From Chlamydiota bacterium (GTDB taxonomy: Bacteria > Chlamydiota > Chlamydiia > Chlamydiales > Rhabdochlamydiaceae), in assembly GCA_016866585.1 (NCBI GenBank), contig VGMB01000065.1, positions 1 through 7,773 of the forward strand: 7,773 nucleotides of DNA, in the 5' to 3' direction. A program made the translations under genes and the position numbers. Shown here piece after piece: positions 1-6,575 of this stretch (positions within the stretch are counted from its first letter, which is position 1; each line of letters starts with the position of its first letter). The notes beneath the pieces were generated by a model that was not told the origin of the DNA, did no database searches, and was given only the letters and a program-made list of their open reading frames with translations.

Positions 1-130
1 TTTAGACATTCTACGCCACAGTAAAGACGAGACCGTCCATTTTGAAATTAGCGATTCATACAATCCTGGTATGGTGACCGACTCTTCTAATGCCCTATTT
101 GTCTTAATGCCTATGAGACTTGACGTATAA
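1..130 (+). CDS. dnaN: DNA polymerase III sliding clamp (beta subunit), C-terminal end only
   Basis: Only the last 42 codons are in the window; the reading frame runs from base 2 to a TAA at 128-130. The product ends ...SSNALFVLMPMRLDV. The closing LMPMRL block is the conserved C-terminal end of the bacterial beta clamp, where the hydrophobic pocket that docks polymerase and repair partners is completed. The protein acts as a ring-shaped dimer that tethers DNA polymerase III to DNA. The stop lies 5 bases before the recF start. This tight dnaN-recF arrangement is common in bacteria and supports both assignments. The 5' end and promoter lie outside the window. Confidence 0.9.
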   Translation, partial: LDILRHSKDETVHFEISDSYNPGMVTDSSNALFVLMPMRLDV

Positions 131-135
131 AGCTC

Positions 136-1266
136 ATGTGGATAGAAAGACTGGTACTGCGAAACTTCCGCAACTATGAATATGCTGATATACAGTTTTG
201 TCGTGGTACCAACCTGATCCAAGGGGAGAATGCACAAGGAAAAACAAACATCCTAGAGGCACTCTCCCTGCTTTCGACAGGTAAATCCTTCCGAACCCCT
301 CATATAACCGACTGCATCAAAAACAAGTGCAACTGGATGAGCATAGAAGCCCACTTCCATAAAGAGGACGTAGAACAGACGCTATCTATATGGTATGATG
401 GACAGACTAAAAAGATTGCTCACAACCAAACGTATTACTCCAGCTTTTCCCCCTTACTTGGAATAATGCCAAGTGTTCTTATCGTGCCAGAGGATGTTGC
501 TCTAATATCAGGTTCTCCTTCTGAAAGAAGAAGGTTTATAGATCTGCATATTGCGCAAATCGACCCTCTCTATTTTTATCATCTATCACGCTTTCACAAA
601 GCAATGAAGCAAAGAAATGCACTGCTTAAGCAGCAAAGTACAGCGGGAATATCAACCTGGGAACAAATCATGTCCCACTCCGCTGTTTTTATTGGCAAAG
701 CAAGAGATCACCACACCAAGCTTTTACAAGATAAAGCCTGTACTTACTTACAAACACTGACTAATAATGCTGATATAATAGAAATAAAATTCCAAAGATC
801 CCTACCTTATTCTTTAGACGATAACGACCTCTTTTTGAAATACCAAAACCACTACAATAAAAGTAGATCTAAAGAACTTCTTCTTAAAAGCACTTTGCAG
901 GGATCTCATAGAGATGAACTTGAAATTTTTGTTAATCAAAAAGGAGCAAAATTATTTGCTAGCGAGGGACAAAAAAGATCAATAATTACCGCAATTCACC
1001 TGGCGCAACGAGATGTATTCGAAGAGCACACAGGAAGCTCTCCCTTGATCGGTATCGATGACTTCGGATGTCACCTTGATCTTAAAAGAAGTGAAATACT
1101 TTTATCATATAGTGCAAAGCTCGGCCAAACCCTGCTCACTTCACCCACAACTTTTTTTCTTGAAAAAAGTCGTGAGCAAAGAAAATTTATCGTCTCAAAA
1201 GGTACTGTTAGTCAAGAGACGGAGCTATATGACGAAAATAGGCCTGACCTACAGAGAACCCTTTAA
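136..1266 (+). CDS. recF: DNA replication and repair protein RecF
   Basis: This 376-residue protein is close to the usual 350-380 residue RecF length. RecF is an SMC/ABC-like ATPase that loads RecA at single-strand gaps with RecO and RecR. It opens with the family start WIERLVLRNFRNY. A Walker A loop GENAQGKTN lies at residues 30-38, followed by STGKSFR near 47-53. A SHRDEL block lies near 257-262, the ABC signature as SEGQKR at 276-281, and Walker B plus D-loop as IGIDDFGCHLD near 305-315, so both nucleotide-binding halves are complete. The ATG at 136 is 5 bases after the dnaN stop with no strong Shine-Dalgarno, so translational coupling to dnaN is likely. The last ~19 codons are antisense to the 3' end of pgi, and no terminator separates the two genes. 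Confidence 0.95.
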   Translation: MWIERLVLRNFRNYEYADIQFCRGTNLIQGENAQGKTNILEALSLLSTGKSFRTPHITDCIKNKCNWMSIEAHFHKEDVEQTLSIWYDGQTKKIAHNQTYYSSFSPLLGIMPSVLIVPEDVALISGSPSERRRFIDLHIAQIDPLYFYHLSRFHKAMKQRNALLKQQSTAGISTWEQIMSHSAVFIGKARDHHTKLLQDKACTYLQTLTNNADIIEIKFQRSLPYSLDDNDLFLKYQNHYNKSRSKELLLKSTLQGSHRDELEIFVNQKGAKLFASEGQKRSIITAIHLAQRDVFEEHTGSSPLIGIDDFGCHLDLKRSEILLSYSAKLGQTLLTSPTTFFLEKSREQRKFIVSKGTVSQETELYDENRPDLQRTL

Positions 1267-2800
1267 GATCTGACTCCTTCTTTAGACGCTTATCAGAAAA
1301 AAGCTCTATATACTGCATAGCTAGAACTTTGCCAAGCTGAACACCTTCCTGATCGAATGAATTAATATCCCAAATAAAACCTTGAAACGCGGCAGCATGT
1401 TCATAATAGGAAAGAAGAGCTCCCAGTGTGTACGGGTCAAGTCGTTCTGCTAGTAAAATCCTATTAGGCCTATTTCCTGGGAAATATTTGTTTGGATTCA
1501 CACTTTTCTGTCCTGTTGCAAGAGCTAGAGACTGAGCAAACAAATTAGACAGTAATTTCTCTTGGCATGATGTACCCTTAAAAATAACATCCTGCTTATA
1601 TTGAGAGTGAATAAAGCCTATAAATTCAAGAGGGATAGGATTCGTACCTTGGTGGATCAATTGAAAAAAAGAATGCTGTCCATTTGTACCTGGCTCTCCC
1701 CAATAAATAGCACCTGTATCAAAGTCTACCATTTGGCCATGCCTATCTATTCTTTTTCCGTTTGATTCCATATTTAACTGTTGAAGGTGTGCTGGGAACC
1801 TGGATAGCGCTTGAGAGTAAGGAATGATTGCCTGAGTTGGCATCTTAAGAAAATTACGATTCCATATTGACAGAAGAGCTGATATCAAAGGAAGGTTTTT
1901 CTCCTTTTTTAAAGCCGCTTTATCCATGGCGCTAGCTCCACGTAAGAAGTCTAAAAAGCGATCCATACCCAAAGAAAATGCTAAAACCACTCCTCCTACC
2001 ATCGATGTTACAGAATACCTGCCGCCGATATAATCCCATATATAGAAAGAAGCTAAATAGTTTTGAGGATCATCCATAGGGCTTCCTTGACCAGTAACCG
2101 CAATTAAGTGGTTCTTAGGATCAAGTCCTGCTTTTTTAAGTTTATCTCTAACTAGCTCCTCGTTCGTACGAGTTTCTAAGGTAGATCCCGACTTGGACAC
2201 AATTACGAATAAAGTTTTAGAAAGATCTAACCCCTTCATAACTTCTGCAGCATCATCTGGGTCAACATTCGAGAAAAAATGAGCTCTCCTTCCAGGCTTT
2301 TGGTATGCCTTTAGAGCTAGATAGATGGCGCGAGGCCCGAGGTCTGAGCCTCCAATACCTACTTGAACAATATCTGTATATTGATTTGAAGACTCAAGAT
2401 CTTTTAAAAATTGTGTAAGTTTTTCCAGTTCTTTATAAGCTAACTGACTTGCTTGTTTTGCTTCTGGGGAGGTTTCAGCATGATCAAAAAAATCTCTCAT
2501 CGCAGTATGAAGAACTGCTCTATTCTCACTTTCAAAACCCTCAATTCTATTAATCACTTTCCCCGATTGCATTTGCTTCATTTTATCTAGGACATCACAC
2601 TCATCCGCAAGCTCATCTAAAGCGGAAAGCACATCTTCAGTAACTCGCTCTGTTGCATAAAATAACCTTAACCCCAACCCCTCTTTAACCATGGAGTCTA
2701 TTCTTTTGGTATTGAGAGCATCCGAAGCCGTAAGATCATACGGTTCCTGCGCCAACTGTTTTAATTTTTCGACCGACTTAAGTTGAGAAAACATCGACAT
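1208..2800 (-). CDS. pgi: glucose-6-phosphate isomerase
   Basis: This cytoplasmic enzyme interconverts glucose 6-phosphate and fructose 6-phosphate in glycolysis and gluconeogenesis. The 530 residues match the ~525-550 residue bacterial length. A phosphate-binding region VGIGGSDLGPRA lies at residues 147-158 and a SKSGST loop at 202-207. The GGRYSVTS family signature is at 259-266. Catalytic residues by family knowledge are Glu345 in MESNGK, His376 in NGQHSFFQ and Lys491 in DQEGVQLGK. All are present, so it should be active. Chlamydial-type stretches such as YATERV and MQSGKVIN point to the Chlamydiae. AGAGG on the - strand sits just upstream of the two close ATGs (2800 and 2794); I keep the first. 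The gene is divergent from the flavoprotein gene at 2918 and its 3' end overlaps recF. Confidence 0.96.
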   Translation of the reverse strand: MSMFSQLKSVEKLKQLAQEPYDLTASDALNTKRIDSMVKEGLGLRLFYATERVTEDVLSALDELADECDVLDKMKQMQSGKVINRIEGFESENRAVLHTAMRDFFDHAETSPEAKQASQLAYKELEKLTQFLKDLESSNQYTDIVQVGIGGSDLGPRAIYLALKAYQKPGRRAHFFSNVDPDDAAEVMKGLDLSKTLFVIVSKSGSTLETRTNEELVRDKLKKAGLDPKNHLIAVTGQGSPMDDPQNYLASFYIWDYIGGRYSVTSMVGGVVLAFSLGMDRFLDFLRGASAMDKAALKKEKNLPLISALLSIWNRNFLKMPTQAIIPYSQALSRFPAHLQQLNMESNGKRIDRHGQMVDFDTGAIYWGEPGTNGQHSFFQLIHQGTNPIPLEFIGFIHSQYKQDVIFKGTSCQEKLLSNLFAQSLALATGQKSVNPNKYFPGNRPNRILLAERLDPYTLGALLSYYEHAAAFQGFIWDINSFDQEGVQLGKVLAMQYIELFSDKRLKKESDLKGFSVGQAYFRHIAPSLD

Positions 2801-2844
2801 ACATCCTCTTTAAAGGCTAATTTTTTTAATATATTATTTTTTTT

Positions 2845-2884
2845 AATCCGATTTCATTTTGATTGCTACAGAAAAATTCGGATT
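2845..2884. repeat. 7-bp inverted repeat in the divergent pgi/flavoprotein intergenic region
   Basis: AATCCGA (2845-2851) is repeated inverted as TCGGATT (2878-2884), with 26 bases between. The pairing extends by about three more A/T bases if one base is bulged. It lies in the very AT-rich 117-bp region between the divergent starts at 2800 and 2918, which must hold both promoters. It could be an operator for a dimeric regulator or a leader hairpin. I see no clear -35/-10 pair for either gene here; TATATT runs near 2828-2836 are possible -10 elements for pgi but have no good -35. A chance repeat in AT-rich DNA is quite possible. Confidence 0.3.
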
Positions 2885-2907
2885 GTACCATTTTTTTTAA
2901 GAAAAAA

Positions 2908-2912
2908 AAGGA
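2908..2912 (+). promoter_or_regulatory. Shine-Dalgarno that fixes the flavoprotein start at ATG 2918
   Basis: AAGGA lies 5 bases before ATG 2918. It argues against the longer TTG-started frame from 2783, which would overlap pgi's 5' end and add a 45-residue extension not expected in the family. The site directly follows a T8-AAG-A8 tract (2891-2909). Confidence 0.75.
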
Positions 2913-2917
2913 AATTT

Positions 2918-3991
2918 ATGAACAATTTATGGCCTTCGAACCGATTAACCAAGCTTTTACATCTTGATTTTCCAATTATCCAGTCACCCATGACCACTTG
3001 CTGTACACCTCAACTTGTGGAATCTATATGTTATGCAGGAGGGCTCGGATCTTTTGGTGTCAGCCTTCTATCACCAGAAGAAATTAAAAACACAATAAAG
3101 CATATTCGATCTAGAACAAGAAAGCGATTTAGCCTGTCACTATACTGTTTTCAAGACAACCCAAACATCGATGATATAATAAAGGTTCAAACCGCTTTGA
3201 ACTCAGAAAGAAAAGCATTTGGACTCAATGAACACAATTCAATTCCAGAAAAACCTTATGATATAAGGGAACAGATTAATGCACTGATAGAGTCTAAAGT
3301 TCCTGTGTTCAGCTTTTCTTTAGGTCATCCGAACGAAGATGAAATACTAAGATGTAAACAAAACAATATTACACTTATAGGCACGGCTACAAATTTGCAA
3401 GAGGTTGAAAAACTAGACCACCTAGATATAGATGCAATAGTTTTACAAGGTGCAGAATCTGGTGGAATCCGTAGCACTTTTATTGGATCTCATAACGAAA
3501 GCATGATAGGTCTTATTGACTTTATCCCTCTTGCAAAACAAAAAACAAAAAAGCCCCTAATAGCAGCAGGAGGAATTATGAGATCTGATCAGATCGCAGC
3601 CTGCCTTATACTTGGAGCTGAAGGAGTACAGCTAGGAACAGTATTTTTAGCATCAACAGAAAGTGGCGCTAGTCAATCTTATAAACATCAGCTCCTTCAC
3701 AAAAAACACAGTTCAACGGTCATCACCTCTTTTTTCACAGGAATACCTGCACGCGTGCTATCAACTGAGTCAACACTAGCATGGGATGAAATGCCAACGA
3801 CAAATTTTCCCTATCAAAGCATACTAATGAAAGACTTGGCAAAAAGGTGTCAAGAAATAGATAGAACAGACTTTATCCCACTGTTCGCAGGTCAAGGATT
3901 CCCTCTAATTTCAAGCAGATCATCAATAGAAATATTTTACGAACTTGCTCAGGGAACCTCCTTATTATTTAAAGAGCTTAAACAAGAATAA
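2918..3991 (+). CDS. nitronate monooxygenase (2-nitropropane dioxygenase)-family FMN protein with a substituted catalytic His
   Basis: This 357-residue TIM-barrel flavoprotein belongs to the nitronate monooxygenase / FabK-like family, whose members use FMN to oxidise alkyl nitronates or reduce enoyl-ACP. Family blocks run in order: FPIIQSPM at residues 18-25, AGGLGSFG near 40-47, SFSLGHP at 132-138, QGAESGGIRSTF at 177-188, AAGGI at 216-220, GAEGVQLGT at 233-241 and FAGQG near 323-327. FMN phosphate-binding parts (AAGG, GxxGVQxGT) look intact. In active class I enzymes and FabK the fourth block reads E-A-G-G-H; here His is replaced by Ile184 (codon 3467-3469), so normal nitronate chemistry is doubtful. 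The start is ATG 2918 with an AAGGA site. It is divergent from pgi, and a separate promoter for the next gene suggests it is monocistronic. The family call is firm; the substrate is unknown. Confidence 0.85.
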   Translation: MNNLWPSNRLTKLLHLDFPIIQSPMTTCCTPQLVESICYAGGLGSFGVSLLSPEEIKNTIKHIRSRTRKRFSLSLYCFQDNPNIDDIIKVQTALNSERKAFGLNEHNSIPEKPYDIREQINALIESKVPVFSFSLGHPNEDEILRCKQNNITLIGTATNLQEVEKLDHLDIDAIVLQGAESGGIRSTFIGSHNESMIGLIDFIPLAKQKTKKPLIAAGGIMRSDQIAACLILGAEGVQLGTVFLASTESGASQSYKHQLLHKKHSSTVITSFFTGIPARVLSTESTLAWDEMPTTNFPYQSILMKDLAKRCQEIDRTDFIPLFAGQGFPLISSRSSIEIFYELAQGTSLLFKELKQE

Positions 3992-4063
3992 TGTAGTGCA
4001 AATCTGCGATGTCGGTACTAAGCCAAAGAAACGTAGTAGCCTATTTTGAAGAGAAATTTACAA

Positions 4064-4093
4064 TTGATTTAAAAAGCGAGAACTAATTAAAAT
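4064..4093 (+). promoter_or_regulatory. candidate sigma70-type promoter for the split effector gene
   Basis: TTGATT (4064-4069) and TAAAAT (4088-4093) are separated by 18 bases, matching TTGACA/TATAAT at 4 and 5 of 6 positions. Transcription would begin near 4100 and give a ~38-base leader before ATG 4138. It lies in the 146-bp gap after the flavoprotein gene, where I see no convincing terminator. The region is AT-rich, so the match could be chance. Confidence 0.45.
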
Positions 4094-4125
4094 ACATCCC
4101 CTTAATTTTGTTTTTTAATTATTTC

Positions 4126-4130
4126 AAAGG
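4126..4130 (+). promoter_or_regulatory. Shine-Dalgarno that fixes the start at ATG 4138
   Basis: AAAGG lies 7 bases before ATG 4138, a good spacing. It favours ATG 4138 over the in-frame TTG at 4108. In contrast, ATG 4590 of the downstream LRR-NEL frame has only a weak AGAAGAA directly against it, which suggests this is the ribosome entry site for the whole split gene. Confidence 0.65.
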
Positions 4131-4137
4131 TCGTTTT

Positions 4138-4485
4138 ATGCCTGTAAATATTCCATCTACGCTATTAAAAATTTATACAAATTCTACAAGTGAAGATCCG
4201 CAAGAAACTCGCAGGATAATAAACTCTCTACCTAAAAACCTTAGGAATAAAATCCACCAAATAATACAAGACAGTAAATCGATAACATTTTCTCAGAAAA
4301 CTCAAGAAGCCTTAGGCAAAATTGCACTAGAATCATTCGAGAGCCTTGACAAGAAAAGTAAAAGCAAAACGCAAGCTATTTTTTCGAGAATTTGCAACCA
4401 ACCTAACGCGCAAGATTCATTCGAAGCATCTAATAATGTTTTGCAAAAGTTAAGAGCTCTAGAGAGTGTGACAACAATAAAGTAA
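4138..4485 (+). CDS. N-terminal part of a frameshifted LRR-NEL effector (115-residue separate product as read)
   Basis: The 115 residues are polar, rich in Ser, Lys, Gln and Asn, predicted mostly helical, with no signal peptide or membrane segment. I recognise no domain; an F-box was considered but is not evident. The frame ends at TAA 4483-4485. The LRR-NEL frame is one base back and is open from 4437, and its codons before ATG 4590 read like natural continuation of this protein (NEWAGGDKIKQ, then a helix, then ELDIS). IpaH/SspH-type ligases usually carry a flexible helical N-terminal region with the type III secretion signal before the LRRs, and this piece fits that role. The best reading is that it and the 4590-6008 frame are one gene broken by a one-base deletion, a sequencing error or a programmed -1 shift. 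An independent small protein or chaperone remains possible. Confidence 0.6.
   Translation: MPVNIPSTLLKIYTNSTSEDPQETRRIINSLPKNLRNKIHQIIQDSKSITFSQKTQEALGKIALESFESLDKKSKSKTQAIFSRICNQPNAQDSFEASNNVLQKLRALESVTTIK
4437..4485 (+). other. frame junction between effector N-terminal and LRR-NEL frames
   Basis: In the LRR-NEL frame two adjacent TAA codons (4431-4436) close the upstream side, then the frame is open from 4437 to 6008. The N-terminal frame stops at 4483-4485. A shift to -1 anywhere in this ~46-base stretch would join them into a protein of roughly 620 residues. It contains short runs where an indel is likely: TTTT at 4439-4442 and AAAA at 4445-4448, plus ACAACAATAAA just before the stop. 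I see no canonical X-XXY-YYZ slippery heptamer in the N-terminal frame, so mutation or sequence error is more likely than programmed shifting. Confidence 0.6.
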
Positions 4486-4589
4486 ATGAATGGGCAGGTG
4501 GAGATAAAATAAAGCAAAAAGTTGCTGCTAAAATCGTTGAGTTCATAAATAATCCCGCTCAAACAGAACTAGATATATCTGCAGAAGAA

Positions 4590-6008
4590 ATGGATAGAAT
4601 CAAAGATCTTCCAGATATTTTTGATGATGTAGGAATTAGCTCAAGATTAACTAAACTTGATATAAGTAACCGTGGACTTGACAGTATTCCATCATCAATA
4701 GCAAGCCTTACTAATTTAACAGAGTTAAATTTGAGTCACAACTGCCTCAATCCAGTTCCTCGTTGCATAGAAAAACTCGAGAATCTGAGCAAATTATCTT
4801 TAAGATCTAATCAACTCCAAACGCTTCCAGATTTTATCGCAAACCTTCCCCGATTGACAGCTTTGAATTTAGCAAAAAATAGATTCAGGACAATTCCTCA
4901 AATTGTATACAGCATGAACAACCTTCAATTTCTAAGCTTCTTTGCAAATCAGATCGAAAGTATTTCAGCAGAAATTTCGAATTTATCAAGTCTAAGAATT
5001 TTAAATCTTACTAATAACCAATTACGTGACCTACCCAATTCCATCTTAGATTTAAGCGCTTCTTGTGAACTAAACCTCGAAAATTCAGGACTTTCAAACA
5101 CTGTTCTTGATAGAATCAGAGATGCATCCCTAGAGGAACACTATACTGGACCTAGAATGATGTTTTCCGTTCATGAAGAAAACCTAGAAATTATAGCCAA
5201 CCCAACCATTAACGAGAGCCTTGATATTCTTTTTAGCAAAGCTGGAGTCAGCAATTTCTATGGTTTTGAAAACAATTTTCCAAAACTCCATCAATACACA
5301 CTAAAAAAACACACATCTCAAAGTCTTTCAAGCTGGCTCTCCAGGCTATCTTTAATGCAGCAAAGCGCTAGAGACGGCGAATCCGGCCTAGCGAAAAAGA
5401 TTATCTCTTACCTTGAGCTTGCCCAACATAACGATGACTTCAGGGAGTCTTTTTTCAATCTGATTCATGGTGCAGCATCTACGTGTGGCGATAGAATGGC
5501 TCTTTCTGTTTTACATCTAGGACTACAATATAACCTTACATCGATGGACAAATCGAATCTAAAAAAATATGCTGATTTTTTAATTCATGGTCCATGGATG
5601 GTAGATCAGCTCGAGCAAATAGCAAGAGAGAAAGTTCAAACATTACGTTTTGTTGATGAAATCGAAGTATTTCTTGCTTATCCTGTAAAACTTAAAAACA
5701 AACTCGACATACAAATCGATGTAAGTGAGATGCTATACTTCAGATGTAGTGGTGTTACCATTGAGGATTTAGATGCGGCAGAGTCTTCCATTAAAGAGAT
5801 GATTTCCGGCAATGATTCTATACCCAATATTCTAGTGCAAAGGAAAGACTGGATGGACGCGCTCACGCTTAATTTTCCCGATGAGATGAGCGCCATATTA
5901 GAAGAGCGAGATATTGAATCTGAAAAACCCGGAGATATTGACTACGTTAGGATCCTACAGACATATACGCAAAAAACGGTAGATCTTACAAAAAGAGCAA
6001 TCTCATAA
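4590..6008 (+). CDS. LRR-NEL effector: IpaH/SspH-type E3 ubiquitin ligase (main part; frame open from 4437)
   Basis: Residues ~20-158 hold six 23-residue leucine-rich repeats of the form LxxLxLxxNxLxxLPxxIxxLxx, and a seventh degenerate unit caps them. Residues ~185-470 match the NEL domain, a bacterial cysteine-type E3 ligase that moves ubiquitin from host E2 to substrates chosen by the LRRs. The NEL catalytic CxD motif is TCGDR with Cys299 (codon 5484-5486) and Asp301. Further NEL blocks are LEQIAREKVQTL near 341-352, FVDEIEVFLAY at 354-364 and CSGVTIEDL near 386-394, very close to Shigella IpaH. No signal peptide is seen; injection into a eukaryotic host by type III secretion is inferred. 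ATG 4590 lacks a good ribosome site and lies inside a repeat-like unit (ELDIS...LPDIF). The true start is therefore probably 4138 in the other frame. The gene ends at the terminator at 6027. Confidence 0.88.
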   Translation: MDRIKDLPDIFDDVGISSRLTKLDISNRGLDSIPSSIASLTNLTELNLSHNCLNPVPRCIEKLENLSKLSLRSNQLQTLPDFIANLPRLTALNLAKNRFRTIPQIVYSMNNLQFLSFFANQIESISAEISNLSSLRILNLTNNQLRDLPNSILDLSASCELNLENSGLSNTVLDRIRDASLEEHYTGPRMMFSVHEENLEIIANPTINESLDILFSKAGVSNFYGFENNFPKLHQYTLKKHTSQSLSSWLSRLSLMQQSARDGESGLAKKIISYLELAQHNDDFRESFFNLIHGAASTCGDRMALSVLHLGLQYNLTSMDKSNLKKYADFLIHGPWMVDQLEQIAREKVQTLRFVDEIEVFLAYPVKLKNKLDIQIDVSEMLYFRCSGVTIEDLDAAESSIKEMISGNDSIPNILVQRKDWMDALTLNFPDEMSAILEERDIESEKPGDIDYVRILQTYTQKTVDLTKRAIS

Positions 6009-6026
6009 AAAAAAACATTATTACTA

Positions 6027-6057
6027 AGAAAAAGCCGTACTACCTACGGCTTTTTCT
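6027..6057. terminator. bidirectional rho-independent terminator
   Basis: The stem is AAGAAAAAGCCGTA (6026-6039; pairing begins at 6027) with TACGGCTTTTTCTT (6045-6058; pairing ends at 6057): 13 base pairs around the 5-base loop CTACC. The GC core GCCGTA/TACGGC is flanked by A5 on one side and T5 on the other, so it works in both directions. It lies 18 bases after the LRR-NEL stop and 20 bases past the stop of the convergent small exported gene, and should end both transcripts. Confidence 0.9.
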
Positions 6058-6077
6058 CTTCAACTTAAAAGTGAACT

Positions 6078-6527
6078 CTATGAACGCGGATCGAGTTCAA
6101 GCTGGAGTCCGACTATAGGCTCTCCTTTTTCCACCTCAACCGAAACTTTTAACTCCCCTGTAAAAAAATCCGAAAAGCTTTTCCAAGTTTGTAAATCACT
6201 ACTAAATAAATAATTCTCTTTTTCTTCGCATCTAACATAACAAGTTTTTAGTACCTTAAAGTAAAACGACGAACCTGATGTTGACTCGAGCGCAAGGAAT
6301 TGTCCTTTAACGATAACCTTTAAAGGTATGCTCGTTCCTTGTAAACATTCCACAATAACATCTTTTATTTCGCCGTTGCAAAATGACTCCATAAGCCTGT
6401 TATTTAGCTCCGACATGCTTATAATTTTATTTTGCGACCATTCATTTACCTTCAAAGCGGGAGCCGCCACAAGCCCTGCAGTAGAAAAGACCATTAATAT
6501 ACAAGTTAACAATGTTACATTTTTCAT
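6078..6527 (-). CDS. small exported protein of unknown function, probable target of the BlaI-type repressor
   Basis: The 149-residue product starts MKNVTLLTCILMVFSTAGLVAAPA, a typical Sec signal peptide with a basic start, a hydrophobic core and likely cleavage after Ala21 or after APA at 22-24. I see no lipobox at the right place. The mature part has four cysteines (50, 61, 96, 100), which could form two disulfides in the periplasm. It is rich in short beta-like segments such as PLKVIVKGQ and ELKVSVEVEKG. I recognise no family. Translation is well supported by AAGGAG (6535-6540) 7 bases before ATG 6527. Directly upstream is a BlaI/CopY-type operator (6543-6558), so it is probably switched by the repressor encoded two genes upstream. 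It is the last gene of the repressor-peptidase cluster and ends at the shared terminator. Confidence 0.75.
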   Translation of the reverse strand: MKNVTLLTCILMVFSTAGLVAAPALKVNEWSQNKIISMSELNNRLMESFCNGEIKDVIVECLQGTSIPLKVIVKGQFLALESTSGSSFYFKVLKTCYVRCEEKENYLFSSDLQTWKSFSDFFTGELKVSVEVEKGEPIVGLQLELDPRS

Positions 6528-6542
6528 AATTTCACTCCTTTT

Positions 6543-6558
6543 TACTACACTTGTAGTA
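6543..6558. promoter_or_regulatory. BlaI/MecI/CopY-type operator
   Basis: TACTACA-CT-TGTAGTA is a perfect 7-bp inverted repeat around a 2-base centre. It contains TACAnnTGTA, the core known for CopY, BlaI and MecI operators. It lies 15 bases upstream of ATG 6527 of the exported gene and just ahead of that gene's Shine-Dalgarno. A gene for a BlaI-type repressor is on the same strand two genes upstream. The hairpin is followed by A rather than T on the - strand, so it is not a terminator of the peptidase gene. Confidence 0.8.
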
Positions 6559-6575
6559 GTTTTATTTCAAAAAAA

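Noticed and set aside
1058..1273. 71-codon + strand frame inside the recF 3' end
   Set aside because: Out-of-frame shadow of recF; no ribosome site and no recognisable protein features.
2783..2917. 45-residue N-terminal extension of the flavoprotein from a TTG start
   Set aside because: It overlaps the 5' end of pgi, is encoded by AT-rich intergenic DNA, lacks a ribosome site, and the family begins near ATG 2918, which has AAGGA.
3992..4137. Terminator or small RNA in the gap after the flavoprotein gene
   Set aside because: I found no GC-rich hairpin with a T run and no tRNA-like fold; only a candidate promoter and a ribosome site are supportable.
4437..4485. Programmed -1 ribosomal frameshift signal
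   Set aside because: No canonical slippery heptamer in the upstream frame and no obvious strong downstream stem; not excluded, but mutation or sequence error fits better.
4138..4485. F-box domain in the effector N-terminal piece
   Set aside because: A LPxxLxxKI-like start (NSLPKNLRNKIHQI) is suggestive, but the later conserved F-box positions, including the Trp, are not visible.
4302..4562. 86-codon - strand frame with hydrophobic product opposite the effector junction
   Set aside because: The hydrophobic stretches are what antisense of Lys/Glu-rich coding gives; it lies opposite well-supported coding sequence.
5678..5896. 72-codon - strand frame opposite the NEL domain
   Set aside because: Shadow of the NEL coding strand, where the + frame has clear family motifs.
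6543..6558. Hairpin as a terminator of the peptidase gene
   Set aside because: The centre is only 2 bases and the - strand continues with A, not T; the TACAnnTGTA core and position before the exported gene fit an operator.
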